From contig JAACJQ010000265.1 of assembly GCA_016879935.1 (NCBI GenBank), forward strand, positions 48,147-112,146: a stretch of DNA of 64,000 nt, given 5' to 3'. The stretch is from Archangiaceae bacterium (lineage in GTDB: Bacteria > Myxococcota > Myxococcia > Myxococcales > Myxococcaceae). The position numbers were made by a program, and so were the translations under genes. This document shows, piece after piece, positions 1-7,814 of the stretch (the first letter of the stretch is position 1; the number at the start of each line of letters is the position of its first letter). The notes below the pieces were generated by a model. The model had not been told where the DNA came from and ran no database searches. It was given only the letters and a program-made list of their open reading frames with translations.

Positions 1-303
1 TTGATCGGGCGTCAGAAAGCCACGGGCCTTGAGCGAGGGGTCGAAGCCGCCCTGCGCGCTCAGCGTCTCGGCCTCGGCGGCCGCCACGTCTGCGCGCGCC
101 GAGAGCAGAGAAGGGTACGCGCGCTGCGCCGCCTCGAGCAGCTCGTCGAGCGAGAGCGTGTCGCCGCTCCCGCCGACGGCGCTCGTGATCGCCACCGAGG
201 GCATCAACGCGACCCGATGTGCGAACGGCCCGGGGCCCATCGCGCCGACGAGCTCGGGCTGCGGGCCCGCGGCGAGCATCACCATCACCCACGCGCTGCT
301 CAT
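1..303 (-). CDS. TolC-family outer membrane efflux protein (N-terminal fragment)
   Basis: Only the first 101 codons lie in the window; the gene runs off the left edge. The ATG at 303 overlaps the stop of the upstream adaptor gene (TGATG), so the two are translationally coupled. The visible protein has a segment LSLDELLEAAQRAYPSL followed by Ala/Glu-rich helix (SARADVAAAEAETL). That is the typical start of the first helical hairpin of TolC/OEP proteins, which form the trimeric outer membrane channel of tripartite exporters. Its place after an ABC protein and an HlyD-type adaptor fits a type I secretion channel. The signal peptide is not obvious: the first 20 residues are only moderately hydrophobic, so the true start could be further in. 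Confidence 0.72.
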   Translation of the reverse strand, partial: MSSAWVMVMLAAGPQPELVGAMGPGPFAHRVALMPSVAITSAVGGSGDTLSLDELLEAAQRAYPSLLSARADVAAAEAETLSAQGGFDPSLKARGFLTPDQ

Positions 304-1634
304 CACTTGCCTTTCTTGCCCTTCGCGCCCGGCTGCGGTTCGCCCGGCGTCACGGTGGGTGGGAATGCATTGAACTGGCGCCAGAGCTCGAAGCCCAGCC
401 GCACCTGATCGAGCATCACCCAGCCGTTCACGCGCACGCCCTGCCGCAGGTACATGCCGGTCGGCCACGGGTCGCTGGCGTCAGGGGTGATCAACAGCCG
501 GAACTTGCCGGTGCCGTCGTCGGTCGCGTCGATCACCGCCACCTTTCCGCCGAAGGTGCCCACCGCCACCGAAGGCCACCCGGTGAACTGCACCGCGGGC
601 CAGCCCTCGAACTGCAGGCGCACGTCGCGGTCCTTTCGAATGAGGGGCATGTCGTTGCCGTCGACCCACAGCTCGACGGCGCGCACCTCGGTGTCGGGCA
701 CGAGCACCAGCACCGGCTCGCCGCTCTTCACGAAGACGTTGCCCTGGCCCTTGAGCAGCCGCAGCACGGTGCCGTCGATGGCGGCGTTCACGTTCATCGT
801 CGACTGGCGTGCGAGCCGCACCTCGAGGCGCGCGAGCTCGGCCGAGGCGTTGGCCTCTTCGGCGCGGGCCGACGACTCCGAGGCGCGCGCGTCGTCGATC
901 GACGCGGTGATGTCGTTCATGGCGCGCGTCTGATCCTGCTCGAGGGCGAGCTCTTCGCCGAGGGCGGCCTGGAGCGTGGCGAAGGCGCGCTGTACCTCGG
1001 TCGTCGAGCGCACGACCTCGAACTCGGCGAGCTCGACGGTGCGATCAGACGCGAGGCCCTGCTTCTGCAGCTGCTTCTGGCGATCGACGTTGAGGCGGGC
1101 GATGCGCTCGGCCTCTTCGGCGGCCTCTTTCGCGCGGGTCGCGGCGGCGGTGCGCTGCTTCGCCATCGCGATTCGGCTGCCAGCGCCTCGCACGGCCGCC
1201 GCGCGCGACGCCTCGAGTGCCTTCTGGCGTGAGACCAGAGACGCCGCGCGCGCAGCCGAGGCCTCGCGGCGAGCGACCACCGCGTTCCGCTCGTCCATCA
1301 GGCGGTCGATGATCGCCGGGTCGTTGTCGGTGATCTTGAACAGCGGCTCGCCCTTCTTCACCACCGAGCCCTCCTGCACGAACCACTCGGTGACGTTGCC
1401 TTCGATGGGCGCGGTGATCTCCTGCTGGCGTTCTTTGGGCGCGAAGGCGACGACGCGGCCCTTGCCCGAGACCGACTGCTGCCAGGGCACCACCACGAGC
1501 GCGAGGGCGAAGACGCCGCAGAAGGTCGCCGTGAGGCGAGCGAGCACCTTGTACGCGCGGGGCGTGCGCACGAGCGTCATGGCCGCCGAGTTGGCGAGCG
1601 ACGACGGGGCGGCGAGGCGAGCGGTGGGGTTCAT
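303..1634 (-). CDS. HlyD-family periplasmic adaptor (membrane fusion protein)
   Basis: The 443-residue protein links an inner-membrane ABC exporter to the TolC-type channel. The start is the ATG at 1634, which overlaps the stop of the ABC gene (ATGA); in-frame codons upstream lie inside that gene. A short cytoplasmic tail is followed by one membrane segment (about residues 33-52), then a lipoyl/barrel-sandwich half motif (APIEGNVTEWFVQEGSVVKKG). A long Ala/Glu/Arg-rich coiled-coil hairpin follows (about 115-300), then the second lipoyl half (IDGTVLRLLKGQGNVFVKSG) and a beta-barrel end. That is the full HlyD order at normal length. The middle gene of a three-gene operon. Confidence 0.88.
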   Translation of the reverse strand: MNPTARLAAPSSLANSAAMTLVRTPRAYKVLARLTATFCGVFALALVVVPWQQSVSGKGRVVAFAPKERQQEITAPIEGNVTEWFVQEGSVVKKGEPLFKITDNDPAIIDRLMDERNAVVARREASAARAASLVSRQKALEASRAAAVRGAGSRIAMAKQRTAAATRAKEAAEEAERIARLNVDRQKQLQKQGLASDRTVELAEFEVVRSTTEVQRAFATLQAALGEELALEQDQTRAMNDITASIDDARASESSARAEEANASAELARLEVRLARQSTMNVNAAIDGTVLRLLKGQGNVFVKSGEPVLVLVPDTEVRAVELWVDGNDMPLIRKDRDVRLQFEGWPAVQFTGWPSVAVGTFGGKVAVIDATDDGTGKFRLLITPDASDPWPTGMYLRQGVRVNGWVMLDQVRLGFELWRQFNAFPPTVTPGEPQPGAKGKKGK

Positions 1635-3775
1635 GACGGGCTCCCGGCCGACAGGGCGTTCAGGTCCTTCACGTCGGAGCAGGCCTTCGCGAGCGACGAG
1701 GCGGGGTCGCTGACGAGGGCGACCAGGGTCCACGTCGAGTCCTTCTTCGTCAGCGCGGTGACGACGCGCGCGCGCGAGGTCGGGTCGAGCCCGTCGAGGG
1801 TGTCGTCGACGATGATGAGGCGCGGGCTCGCCGCGAGCGCGCGGGCGATCACCAGCCGCAGGCCCTGCGACGGCGAGAGCGGGGCTCCGAGTGGGCCGAG
1901 CACGGTGTCGTAGCCGTTCGGCAGCGCGCGAATGTCGTCGTCGAGCCCGACCCGCTCGACGGCCCTGCGCACTTCGCTCGGCGTGATGCCTGGCCGCGTG
2001 AGCGAGACGTTCTCGATGACGGTGCCGGCGAAGAGATCGTCGACCCGCACCAGCACCACCTCGTCGTGGAGCGCGCACGAGTTGGCGCGGCGCACGTCGA
2101 CGCCTCCGATCTCGATGGAGCCCCGGGTGGCTTTGCGAACGCCGCTGAGCAGCTCGGCCAGCTCGGTGTCGTGGGTGCCGACGATGGCCGTGCGCGAACC
2201 CGCGGCGATCTCGACCGACAGCACGCGGCCGTTGTTCTCGAGGGCGTCGACGCGCAGCGAGACCGGCCCGCTCCCCGGCAGCGTTTCACCCGTCAGGCTC
2301 GCCTCGGCCTCGAGATCGACGAGGTGACCGACCTTGCTCAGGCCGACGACCAGGTCGTACGCCGCTTCGAGAATCTTGCCGAACTTGGTGATGCTGCTGG
2401 TGACGGCCGCCACGATGAGCTCGGCGGCGATCAGCTGCCCCAGGGTGAGCGCCTCGCGAATGACGAGGAAGCCACCGAAGCCGAGCAGCACCGCGCTGGC
2501 CACGACCTGCACCGTGAGCGCGCTGATGGTCTGCCCGAAGATCACCATGAAGTGCCGCTTGCGCGCGGCCAGGTACCTGCGCGTCAGGGCATCGGCTCTC
2601 GAGCCGGCGAGCGCGGCGCCGCCCGAGCCACGAAACGCAGACGGGGCGCGCGCCAGCTCTTCGAGCCACGCAGCCACCTCGTACTTCGCCTGGCTCTCGT
2701 CGAAGGCGGTGCGCACGCCACGGCGCAGCGGCAGCAGCACGAACAGGCTCGTCGCGATCAACAGCACGATGTCGAGGGCGAGCAGCGCGGGGTGGTAGAA
2801 GGCGAGCACCAGCAAGCCGATGCTGATCTGCATGAACGCGGCGAGGCCGTCGGTCAGCACGGTCGCGAAGGTCTTCTGAACCGTCATCACGTCGAAGAAG
2901 CGGTTCACCAGCTCGGGCGTGACGTGCCCATCACGAGCGACGCGCGGCAGGCGCCAGGCGACGTCGAGCGAGACGCGCGCGAACACCCGAGCCTGGAGCG
3001 CCTCGATGACGCGAGCCTGCAGCGCCTTGAGCGTCGCTTGAAATCCGAGCGCGACGAGGAACAGCACGGCCAGCACGACGATCGGCTGGAGCAACGTGCC
3101 GAAGGCCACCGTCCCCACGAGTGACTGCACGGCGACCGGCGTCGCGAGCGAGAGAATGCCGACGACGGCGCTGTAGGTGACGACGACCCAGAGGTCGTCG
3201 CGCTCGAGCGAGATGAGGCTCCACAGGCGTTGCCACGGTGGCAGGTGCACGTGGTGCGGGTCATCTCCATCTTCACCGCCGAGCACCGCCTGGGCTGCGT
3301 GCGAGGCCGCCGAGAGCTGCTCCATGGGCGTCGCGGGCACGCAGTGCAGGAAGGGCAGGGCGGCCGCGCCCATCAGCGCCTCGAGCGCCTCTTCGTCCAT
3401 CCACCTGGCTTCGTCGGGGCCCGTCTGCACGTGCAGCCGAAACCCGTGTCGCTCGGTGAGGATGAGCCAGCGTGGGCCCTGCGCGCCGGGGGCGAGGCCC
3501 ACGAGGGGAAACGGCATGGCCTGGCTGACGAGATCGTGGGCGCTCAGCAGCACCGGCGTGCCCGTCAGCCGCAGCGACGAGGCCGCCAGCCGAAAGCTCT
3601 CGAGCAGCTCACCGGGCCCGAACGAGCCCTGCGCGCCCAGGCTCGCGCGGGCCTCTTCTCTCACCTTGCCCGGGTCGAGCTCGTGGTTGACGACGTGCGC
3701 CACCTCTTCGAGGCCCCAGACGAGGGCGTCGGCGGCGAGTTCTGCAGGCATTCGGTCGGAAACTGGAGTCGTCAT
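1631..3775 (-). CDS. ABC exporter with a degenerate ATPase domain
   Basis: A 714-residue fused permease/ATPase: about 190 residues of cytoplasmic N-domain, a six-helix exporter membrane domain (about 195-470), then a nucleotide-binding domain. The fold is recognisable but the catalytic motifs are not: where Walker A (GxxGxGKS) belongs there is VGTHDTELAEL, the signature LSGGQ is LSPSQ, the Walker B tail is VDD instead of VDE, and the H-loop His is absent (ALVSDP). ATP hydrolysis by this subunit is therefore doubtful; it may pair with another ABC protein outside the window. ATG 3775 is preferred over ATG 3898 because the longer form would run into the divergent gene at 3886. First gene of the operon with the HlyD and TolC genes, suggesting export of an unidentified substrate. 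Confidence 0.83.
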   Translation of the reverse strand: MTTPVSDRMPAELAADALVWGLEEVAHVVNHELDPGKVREEARASLGAQGSFGPGELLESFRLAASSLRLTGTPVLLSAHDLVSQAMPFPLVGLAPGAQGPRWLILTERHGFRLHVQTGPDEARWMDEEALEALMGAAALPFLHCVPATPMEQLSAASHAAQAVLGGEDGDDPHHVHLPPWQRLWSLISLERDDLWVVVTYSAVVGILSLATPVAVQSLVGTVAFGTLLQPIVVLAVLFLVALGFQATLKALQARVIEALQARVFARVSLDVAWRLPRVARDGHVTPELVNRFFDVMTVQKTFATVLTDGLAAFMQISIGLLVLAFYHPALLALDIVLLIATSLFVLLPLRRGVRTAFDESQAKYEVAAWLEELARAPSAFRGSGGAALAGSRADALTRRYLAARKRHFMVIFGQTISALTVQVVASAVLLGFGGFLVIREALTLGQLIAAELIVAAVTSSITKFGKILEAAYDLVVGLSKVGHLVDLEAEASLTGETLPGSGPVSLRVDALENNGRVLSVEIAAGSRTAIVGTHDTELAELLSGVRKATRGSIEIGGVDVRRANSCALHDEVVLVRVDDLFAGTVIENVSLTRPGITPSEVRRAVERVGLDDDIRALPNGYDTVLGPLGAPLSPSQGLRLVIARALAASPRLIIVDDTLDGLDPTSRARVVTALTKKDSTWTLVALVSDPASSLAKACSDVKDLNALSAGSPS

Positions 3776-3885
3776 GGGTCGCAGCACGCTTCGAGCGGCT
3801 CTCAGTAACGACGTCGATTCTTCGTTTTCTTCGAAAAATCGAGCGAAACGCTTCGACCGCTTCGAAGGGCGGTTAAGCATGCCCG

Positions 3886-4113
3886 ATGGCGCCGGCACAG
3901 CTCGAACGGCTGAAGGGCTCGAAGTTCACGAGCCAGCGGGTTCGGGAGGGGTGGACCCACTTTCACGTCGTCGGGCTTCGACGCGTCGGCGATGGCTGGG
4001 CGGTGGAGCTCGCGGCGAGCTGCGACAGCGCCCGACGGCTCATCGTGCCCGCGAAGGAGCTGAAGGATCGCACCGAGTGGGCGCCGGGCTGGACGCCGTT
4101 GAGCGCACGGTGA
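3886..4113 (+). CDS. Small conserved protein, TIGR02450-like
   Basis: A 75-residue soluble protein without signal peptide. The pattern of a basic N-terminus, a central ligand-like strand region (WTHFHVVGLRRV) and a closing ELKDRTEWAPGW resembles the small TIGR02450 family of bacterial conserved proteins (K-W-T start, ELKDxxxWxxGW end), whose function is not established. It is divergent from the ABC exporter operon, with about 110 bp between the two starts, and ends just before a terminator hairpin that serves the converging hsp20 gene. Family assignment is from memory of the motif and is tentative. Confidence 0.6.
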   Translation: MAPAQLERLKGSKFTSQRVREGWTHFHVVGLRRVGDGWAVELAASCDSARRLIVPAKELKDRTEWAPGWTPLSAR

Positions 4114-4115
4114 CG

Positions 4116-4153
4116 AAAAAGAACGCCGGCCTCCGACAGGGGAGACCGGCGTT
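4116..4153 (-). terminator. Rho-independent terminator of hsp20
   Basis: A near-perfect inverted repeat (AACGCCGG...CCGGCGTT, extendable to about 13 pairs with one mismatch, 5-base loop) at 4122-4153 is followed on the minus strand by a run of five T (4120-4116). It sits between the converging small gene and hsp20, and the T-run orientation fits hsp20. On the plus strand there is no T-run. Confidence 0.75.
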
Positions 4154-4198
4154 CGACTCGACGGGGCCGTCGAGGGAGGGGCGACCCCGGAGCGTTCG

Positions 4199-4636
4199 TC
4201 AGGCGTCGACCTTCACCTTGAAGCTCTTCGGCTGCGGCACTTCCTTCTTCGGCAGCGTCACGGTGAGCACGCCGTGCTTGTACGAGGCCTCGGGCGTGGT
4301 GCCTTCGACGGTCTCGGGCAGCACGAACGAGCGAGCGAACCGGCCCCAGCTGCGCTCCTGGCGAACCCAGCCGTTCTTCTCTTCTTTCGTCTCCTGCTTC
4401 CGCTCGGCCGACAGCGTGAGCACGTTGCCGTCGAGCTTCACGTCGATGGCCTCGGGCGTGACGCCGGGCATGTCGACCTTGAGCTCGATGGCCTTCTCGG
4501 TCTCGAGCACGTCGGTGGTGGGCACCATGGTGCGCGCGACGTCGGCGGTCGGCGCGGTGGCGGGCGCGAAGTCACGGAACAGATCGTCGAACTCGCGCCA
4601 GAGAGAGGGGAAACGGTTGATTCGGGTCAGCGTCAT
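4199..4636 (-). CDS. Hsp20 / alpha-crystallin family small heat-shock protein
   Basis: A 145-residue ATP-independent holdase. The N-terminal stretch (INRFPSLWREFDDLF) is followed by an alpha-crystallin domain from about residue 38, with the diagnostic VDMPGVTPEAIDVKLDGNVLTLSAER strand region here seen as VDMPGVTPEAID then LTLSAERK, and the conserved A-S-Y-K-H-G-V-L-T-V-T-LPK end (GVL motif). Full length for the family. A good ribosome binding site (AAGGAG, 6-8 bases before ATG 4636) supports the start. It is followed by a strong terminator, so it is probably monocistronic. Confidence 0.95.
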   Translation of the reverse strand: MTLTRINRFPSLWREFDDLFRDFAPATAPTADVARTMVPTTDVLETEKAIELKVDMPGVTPEAIDVKLDGNVLTLSAERKQETKEEKNGWVRQERSWGRFARSFVLPETVEGTTPEASYKHGVLTVTLPKKEVPQPKSFKVKVDA

Positions 4637-4689
4637 GGCGGTCTCCTTCGGGGGTTGGTGGGAGCGGTTCGTGCTCCCGGGAACGCACC

Positions 4690-4718
4690 GAAAGTGAGAC
4701 AGGATCGAGAGCTGTCAA
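4690..4718 (-). promoter_or_regulatory. Possible hsp20 promoter
   Basis: On the minus strand, TTGACA (4718-4713) is a perfect -35 hexamer, 77 bases before the hsp20 ATG. The matching -10 position holds ACTTTC, which is poor, so only the -35 element is convincing. A heat-shock sigma factor or activator could compensate. No CIRCE-type inverted repeat was seen. Confidence 0.3.
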
Positions 4719-4802
4719 GCGCTGCTCTGGCGCGGCGCGGGCGGGTTGACGGTGCCAGATGCTGCGTTAGCGCAAGCAGTTCATCTCGGGCAGATTCGCG
4801 CG

Positions 4803-5549
4803 GTGCGATCGCTCGTGTTGGTGGTGATGGCGTTGGCAACGGCCGCGTTCGCGCAGGTCGACGAGTACGCGACGCCCGACTTTCCACACGCCGACGCCGG
4901 GGTCGACGGGCCACCGTCGCCGCCGCCGCTCGTCGACTCGCCACCCGCCATCACGCCCACGCCCACCACGCCACCAGCCGACAAGGGCCCACCGAAGGAG
5001 CCTCACTGGAATCGGCTCACGGGCTCGGGCATCGGGCTCATCTCGGGGTGGAAGAACTACTCCGTCGGGCTCGAGTTCTTTCTCGGCGTGAACTTCGGCA
5101 CCCCGACGATCGACGGGCCGAAGCGCGAGGTGTCGGGCGTGTTGTTCGTTCCCGGTCTCGAGGTGTCGTGGGGCCGGCTCTCAGGGCCCGTGTGCAACGG
5201 CTCCGAGCTGTGCGGTCAGCAGTGGGGTGGTGGGCTCGCCTTGCGCGTCGGGCACATGACGGGGCGCGCGCGACACGACGGCACGGTTCGAATGAACCGC
5301 TTCATCTTCGGAGAAGTCTCGGCGAGCGGAGCGTCGGTGAACGTTCCTCCAGCCCCGCTGACCCAGGGCGCGCGCTGGGGTGAGGGCGTGTTCCGGTTGC
5401 GCGGTGGAGTGCAGCTGAACGCCTCGAGCCTGAGCAACGTCGAGTCGAACGGCGTGATCCTGCACCTCACCGGGCACATCGAGTACGTCGCGTTTCATCT
5501 GGCGACGCAGGGCGTGCAAGTCGGCGCCGCGTTCGGGCTCGCGTTCTGA
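4803..5549 (+). CDS. Secreted protein, probable outer membrane beta-barrel
   Basis: Not assignable to a named family. From GTG 4803 the protein has 248 residues and begins with a clear signal peptide (VRSLVLVVMALATAAFA, cleavage before Q). A Pro/Asp/Thr-rich linker (about 25-75) follows, then a domain of alternating hydrophobic and polar strands rich in Gly and aromatic residues, closing with GVQVGAAFGLAF; a terminal aromatic residue after such strands is typical of outer membrane barrels. Two cysteines around residue 135 (CNGSELC) could form a disulfide. Upstream in-frame starts exist (from 4746), but only the GTG puts the signal peptide at the N-terminus. The next gene starts 65 bp downstream. 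Confidence 0.68.
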   Translation: MRSLVLVVMALATAAFAQVDEYATPDFPHADAGVDGPPSPPPLVDSPPAITPTPTTPPADKGPPKEPHWNRLTGSGIGLISGWKNYSVGLEFFLGVNFGTPTIDGPKREVSGVLFVPGLEVSWGRLSGPVCNGSELCGQQWGGGLALRVGHMTGRARHDGTVRMNRFIFGEVSASGASVNVPPAPLTQGARWGEGVFRLRGGVQLNASSLSNVESNGVILHLTGHIEYVAFHLATQGVQVGAAFGLAF

Positions 5550-5613
5550 TCACTTCTTTCCGCGGCGCAACCATCGAGTGGTCAGGCCGAACACCGACCT
5601 TCGTCAGGCCCGC

Positions 5614-6897
5614 ATGTCGACGGGCTCGTCCGAGGAACAGGTGTTCGAGGCGCTCCGGGCGCCGGGCAATGCGGTGGGCGTCGAGCTCGGCGCGGCCCTT
5701 CGACGCGCGCGCCCCGATCGGTTCATCGCCTTCACCGACATCTACGCGTTCGACGTCGCCGAGTTCGCGCGTCACCGCCAGGCCGTGCTCACGCCGCGCG
5801 TACCGTCGCTGGTGAGCTGGGGCCGCACCGAGTCGGGCAAGTTCGTGTGCCCGTCACCGAAGACGGGCTGGTTCGACGTCGAGTGGAACGGTCAGCGCCT
5901 CGAGGTCGTCGCCGCGACGTTCGGTGCAGCCGGCGAAGTTCCCGAGACGTACTGGTGGATCGTCGGCGCCGACGAAGCGACGGTGACGGCGTTCTTCCTC
6001 GCGGTCTGCAAGTACGGAGACGACGTTCACGGCGAGGTGCTCGTCTTCAACGACGGCGAGTTCACGAAGAGCTCGGAGCTTCATCAGGCCATTCAAGCGG
6101 CGAGCTGGGACGATCTGGTGCTCCCGGGCACGCTGGCCGACGAGCTCCGTGCCGACGGCCGACGCTTCTTCTCCCGCCGGGCGTTCTACGAGTCGCATCG
6201 CCTGCCGTGGAAGCGAGGCCTGCTGCTGATCGGGCCGCCCGGCAACGGCAAGACCCACTCGGTGCGGGCGCTCCTGAAGGAGCTCGCTCACCCGGTGATC
6301 TTCGTGCGCGGCTTTCAGGGACGAAACACGTCGGTCGCGGGTGGCGTCGCCGAGGTCTTCGAGCGCGCCCGACGCATGGCGCCCGCGGTGCTGGTGATGG
6401 AGGATCTCGACAGTCTCGTCGACGACTCGAACCGCTCGTTCCTCCTCAACGAACTCGATGGCGTCGCGCGCAACCATGGGCTGTTCCTGATCGCGACCAC
6501 GAACCACCCCGAGAAGCTCGATCGCTCGCTGATCGATCGGCCCAGTCGCTTCGACCGCAAATTCCATTTCCCGTTGCCCGACGCCGACGTGCGGCGCGCC
6601 TACCTGACGAAGCTGACGGCGAACGAAGACCCGGCGCTGCAGTTGTCGTCGCTCGCCATCGAAGGGCTCGTCGAGCGCACGAACGGCTTCACCTTCGCGT
6701 ACCTGAAGGAGCTGTTGCTCAACGCTTCGTTGACCTGGGCGGACGAAGAGGGGGCGAGGCCGTTCGAGGTGGTGGCGCGTGAGACGGTGAAACTGCTCAA
6801 GGCCGATCTCAAGACGGCTGACGTCTCGGTCGGCAGTCGGCCGTCGCTGCGAGCGATCGGGTTTGCCGAAGCGAGCGCTGATAGCCTCGAGGCGTGA
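5614..6897 (+). CDS. AAA+ ATPase, BCS1-like
   Basis: A 427-residue soluble protein: about 180 residues of unassigned N-domain, then a AAA+ module. Seen directly: Walker A GPPGNGKT (207-214), Walker B VLVMEDLD (about 260), sensor-1 ATTN (about 295), and an arginine-finger region RPSRFDRKF. The lead-in FFSRRAFYESHRLPWKRGLLL is typical of the BCS1-like bacterial group, which remodels or translocates folded proteins. I chose the ATG at 5614 over the GTG at 5578 because the upstream codons lie in the spacer. Its stop overlaps the start of a small membrane protein gene (GTGA), suggesting a functional pair. Confidence 0.85.
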   Translation: MSTGSSEEQVFEALRAPGNAVGVELGAALRRARPDRFIAFTDIYAFDVAEFARHRQAVLTPRVPSLVSWGRTESGKFVCPSPKTGWFDVEWNGQRLEVVAATFGAAGEVPETYWWIVGADEATVTAFFLAVCKYGDDVHGEVLVFNDGEFTKSSELHQAIQAASWDDLVLPGTLADELRADGRRFFSRRAFYESHRLPWKRGLLLIGPPGNGKTHSVRALLKELAHPVIFVRGFQGRNTSVAGGVAEVFERARRMAPAVLVMEDLDSLVDDSNRSFLLNELDGVARNHGLFLIATTNHPEKLDRSLIDRPSRFDRKFHFPLPDADVRRAYLTKLTANEDPALQLSSLAIEGLVERTNGFTFAYLKELLLNASLTWADEEGARPFEVVARETVKLLKADLKTADVSVGSRPSLRAIGFAEASADSLEA

Positions 6898-7145
6898 TCA
6901 CTCCGCGAACGCTCGTGGCTCGAGAGGTCGTCAGCACCACCCGTTCGGAAGACGACGTGATGATGGGTGGCGTCGCGGTGGGCGCCTTCGTGCTCGGCGT
7001 CGCGGCGATCGCCTTCGGCGTTCGGTTCGCGAGACAGAAGAAGCAGGCGCTCGCGCTGCTGATGTTCGCAGGAGGCGGCGCGGCGTTGCTCTCGTGCGCC
7101 GGCGTCTCGGTGTTGCTCCTGCTCGCGCAGTTCGCCTGGCACTGA
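6894..7145 (+). CDS. Small two-helix membrane protein
   Basis: Not recognised. The 83-residue protein starts with GTG inside the stop of the AAA+ gene (4-bp GTGA overlap), so translation is probably coupled. It has two hydrophobic segments, about residues 25-42 (VAVGAFVLGVAAIAFGV) and 53-80, joined by a short basic loop (RFARQKK), predicting a hairpin with both ends on one side. The N-terminal 20 residues are polar. Likely partner or membrane tether of the ATPase; that is inference from coupling only. Confidence 0.6.
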   Translation: MITPRTLVAREVVSTTRSEDDVMMGGVAVGAFVLGVAAIAFGVRFARQKKQALALLMFAGGGAALLSCAGVSVLLLLAQFAWH

Positions 7146-7151
7146 GTTGGT

Positions 7152-7814
7152 TCAGCGGGTGATGGAGTTCTTCGCGAGTTCGTACCGGCGCTCGACGACC
7201 TCCCAGTTCACGTTCGAGAAGAAGGCGTCGACGTACTTCGCTGCCGCCGCGCCGTAGTCGATCGCGTATGCGTGCTCGTACAGGTCGAGCACCAGCAGCG
7301 GGAGCGTGCCCGCGAGCGCCTGCGTGTGGTTGCCGCTCCAGCCGATGAGCAGCTCTCCCGTCAGCGTGTGAAGCCCCAGCGTCACCCAGCCACTGCCACC
7401 CGCGAGCGAGAGGGCGGTGGAGCGAAAGTGCTGCTCCCACGTCGGGGGCAACGCCTTCGCGAGCGCGCCCGACTGCTTGCCGTCACCGCCGAGGTTGCCG
7501 AAGTACCATTCGTGCAACGTCATCGAGTTGTGGAACTGAAGCGCGCGCTCCTTGAGGCCGCTCCACAGCGGCGAGTCGGGCTTGAGCGACGCGAGCGCGT
7601 CTTCCACCTTGAGCAGGTTCTTCACGGCCCCGGCGTAGTTGTTGTCGTGATGCGAGGTGAGCAATCGCTCCGACAGACCGGAGAGCTTCGAGGCGTCGAA
7701 GGGCAGCGGCTTGATGGTGCGGTTCGCCACCGGTGCCGACACGCCGCCATCGACGGTGATCGCGCCAAGGAGGGGACTTGCGGCCAGGGTCGACAACACG
7801 GCTCGTCGGTTCAT
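7152..7814 (-). CDS. Exported Fe/Mn superoxide dismutase-like protein
   Basis: A 220-residue protein with an N-terminal export signal including an RR pair (MNRRAVLSTLAASPLLGA), so probably periplasmic or Tat-exported. The Fe/Mn-SOD fold is clear: metal ligands align as His55 (TSHHDNNY), a His in SMTLHEWYFG, and Asp and His in LDLYEHAYAIDYG. Against canonical SODs, the gateway tyrosine (Tyr34 of E. coli SodB) aligns with Ala63 and His30 with Asn59, and the Trp of DVWEHAY is Tyr. This matches a divergent SOD subgroup whose activity I cannot vouch for. Coding sequence overlaps, in another frame, the C-terminal extension of the upstream transporter gene. Confidence 0.85.
   Translation of the reverse strand: MNRRAVLSTLAASPLLGAITVDGGVSAPVANRTIKPLPFDASKLSGLSERLLTSHHDNNYAGAVKNLLKVEDALASLKPDSPLWSGLKERALQFHNSMTLHEWYFGNLGGDGKQSGALAKALPPTWEQHFRSTALSLAGGSGWVTLGLHTLTGELLIGWSGNHTQALAGTLPLLVLDLYEHAYAIDYGAAAAKYVDAFFSNVNWEVVERRYELAKNSITR

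Noticed and set aside
3776..3898. N-terminal extension of the ABC exporter
   Set aside because: The extra 41 codons would overlap the divergent small gene and contain a low-complexity Arg/Ser/Phe stretch; ATG 3775 is adequate.
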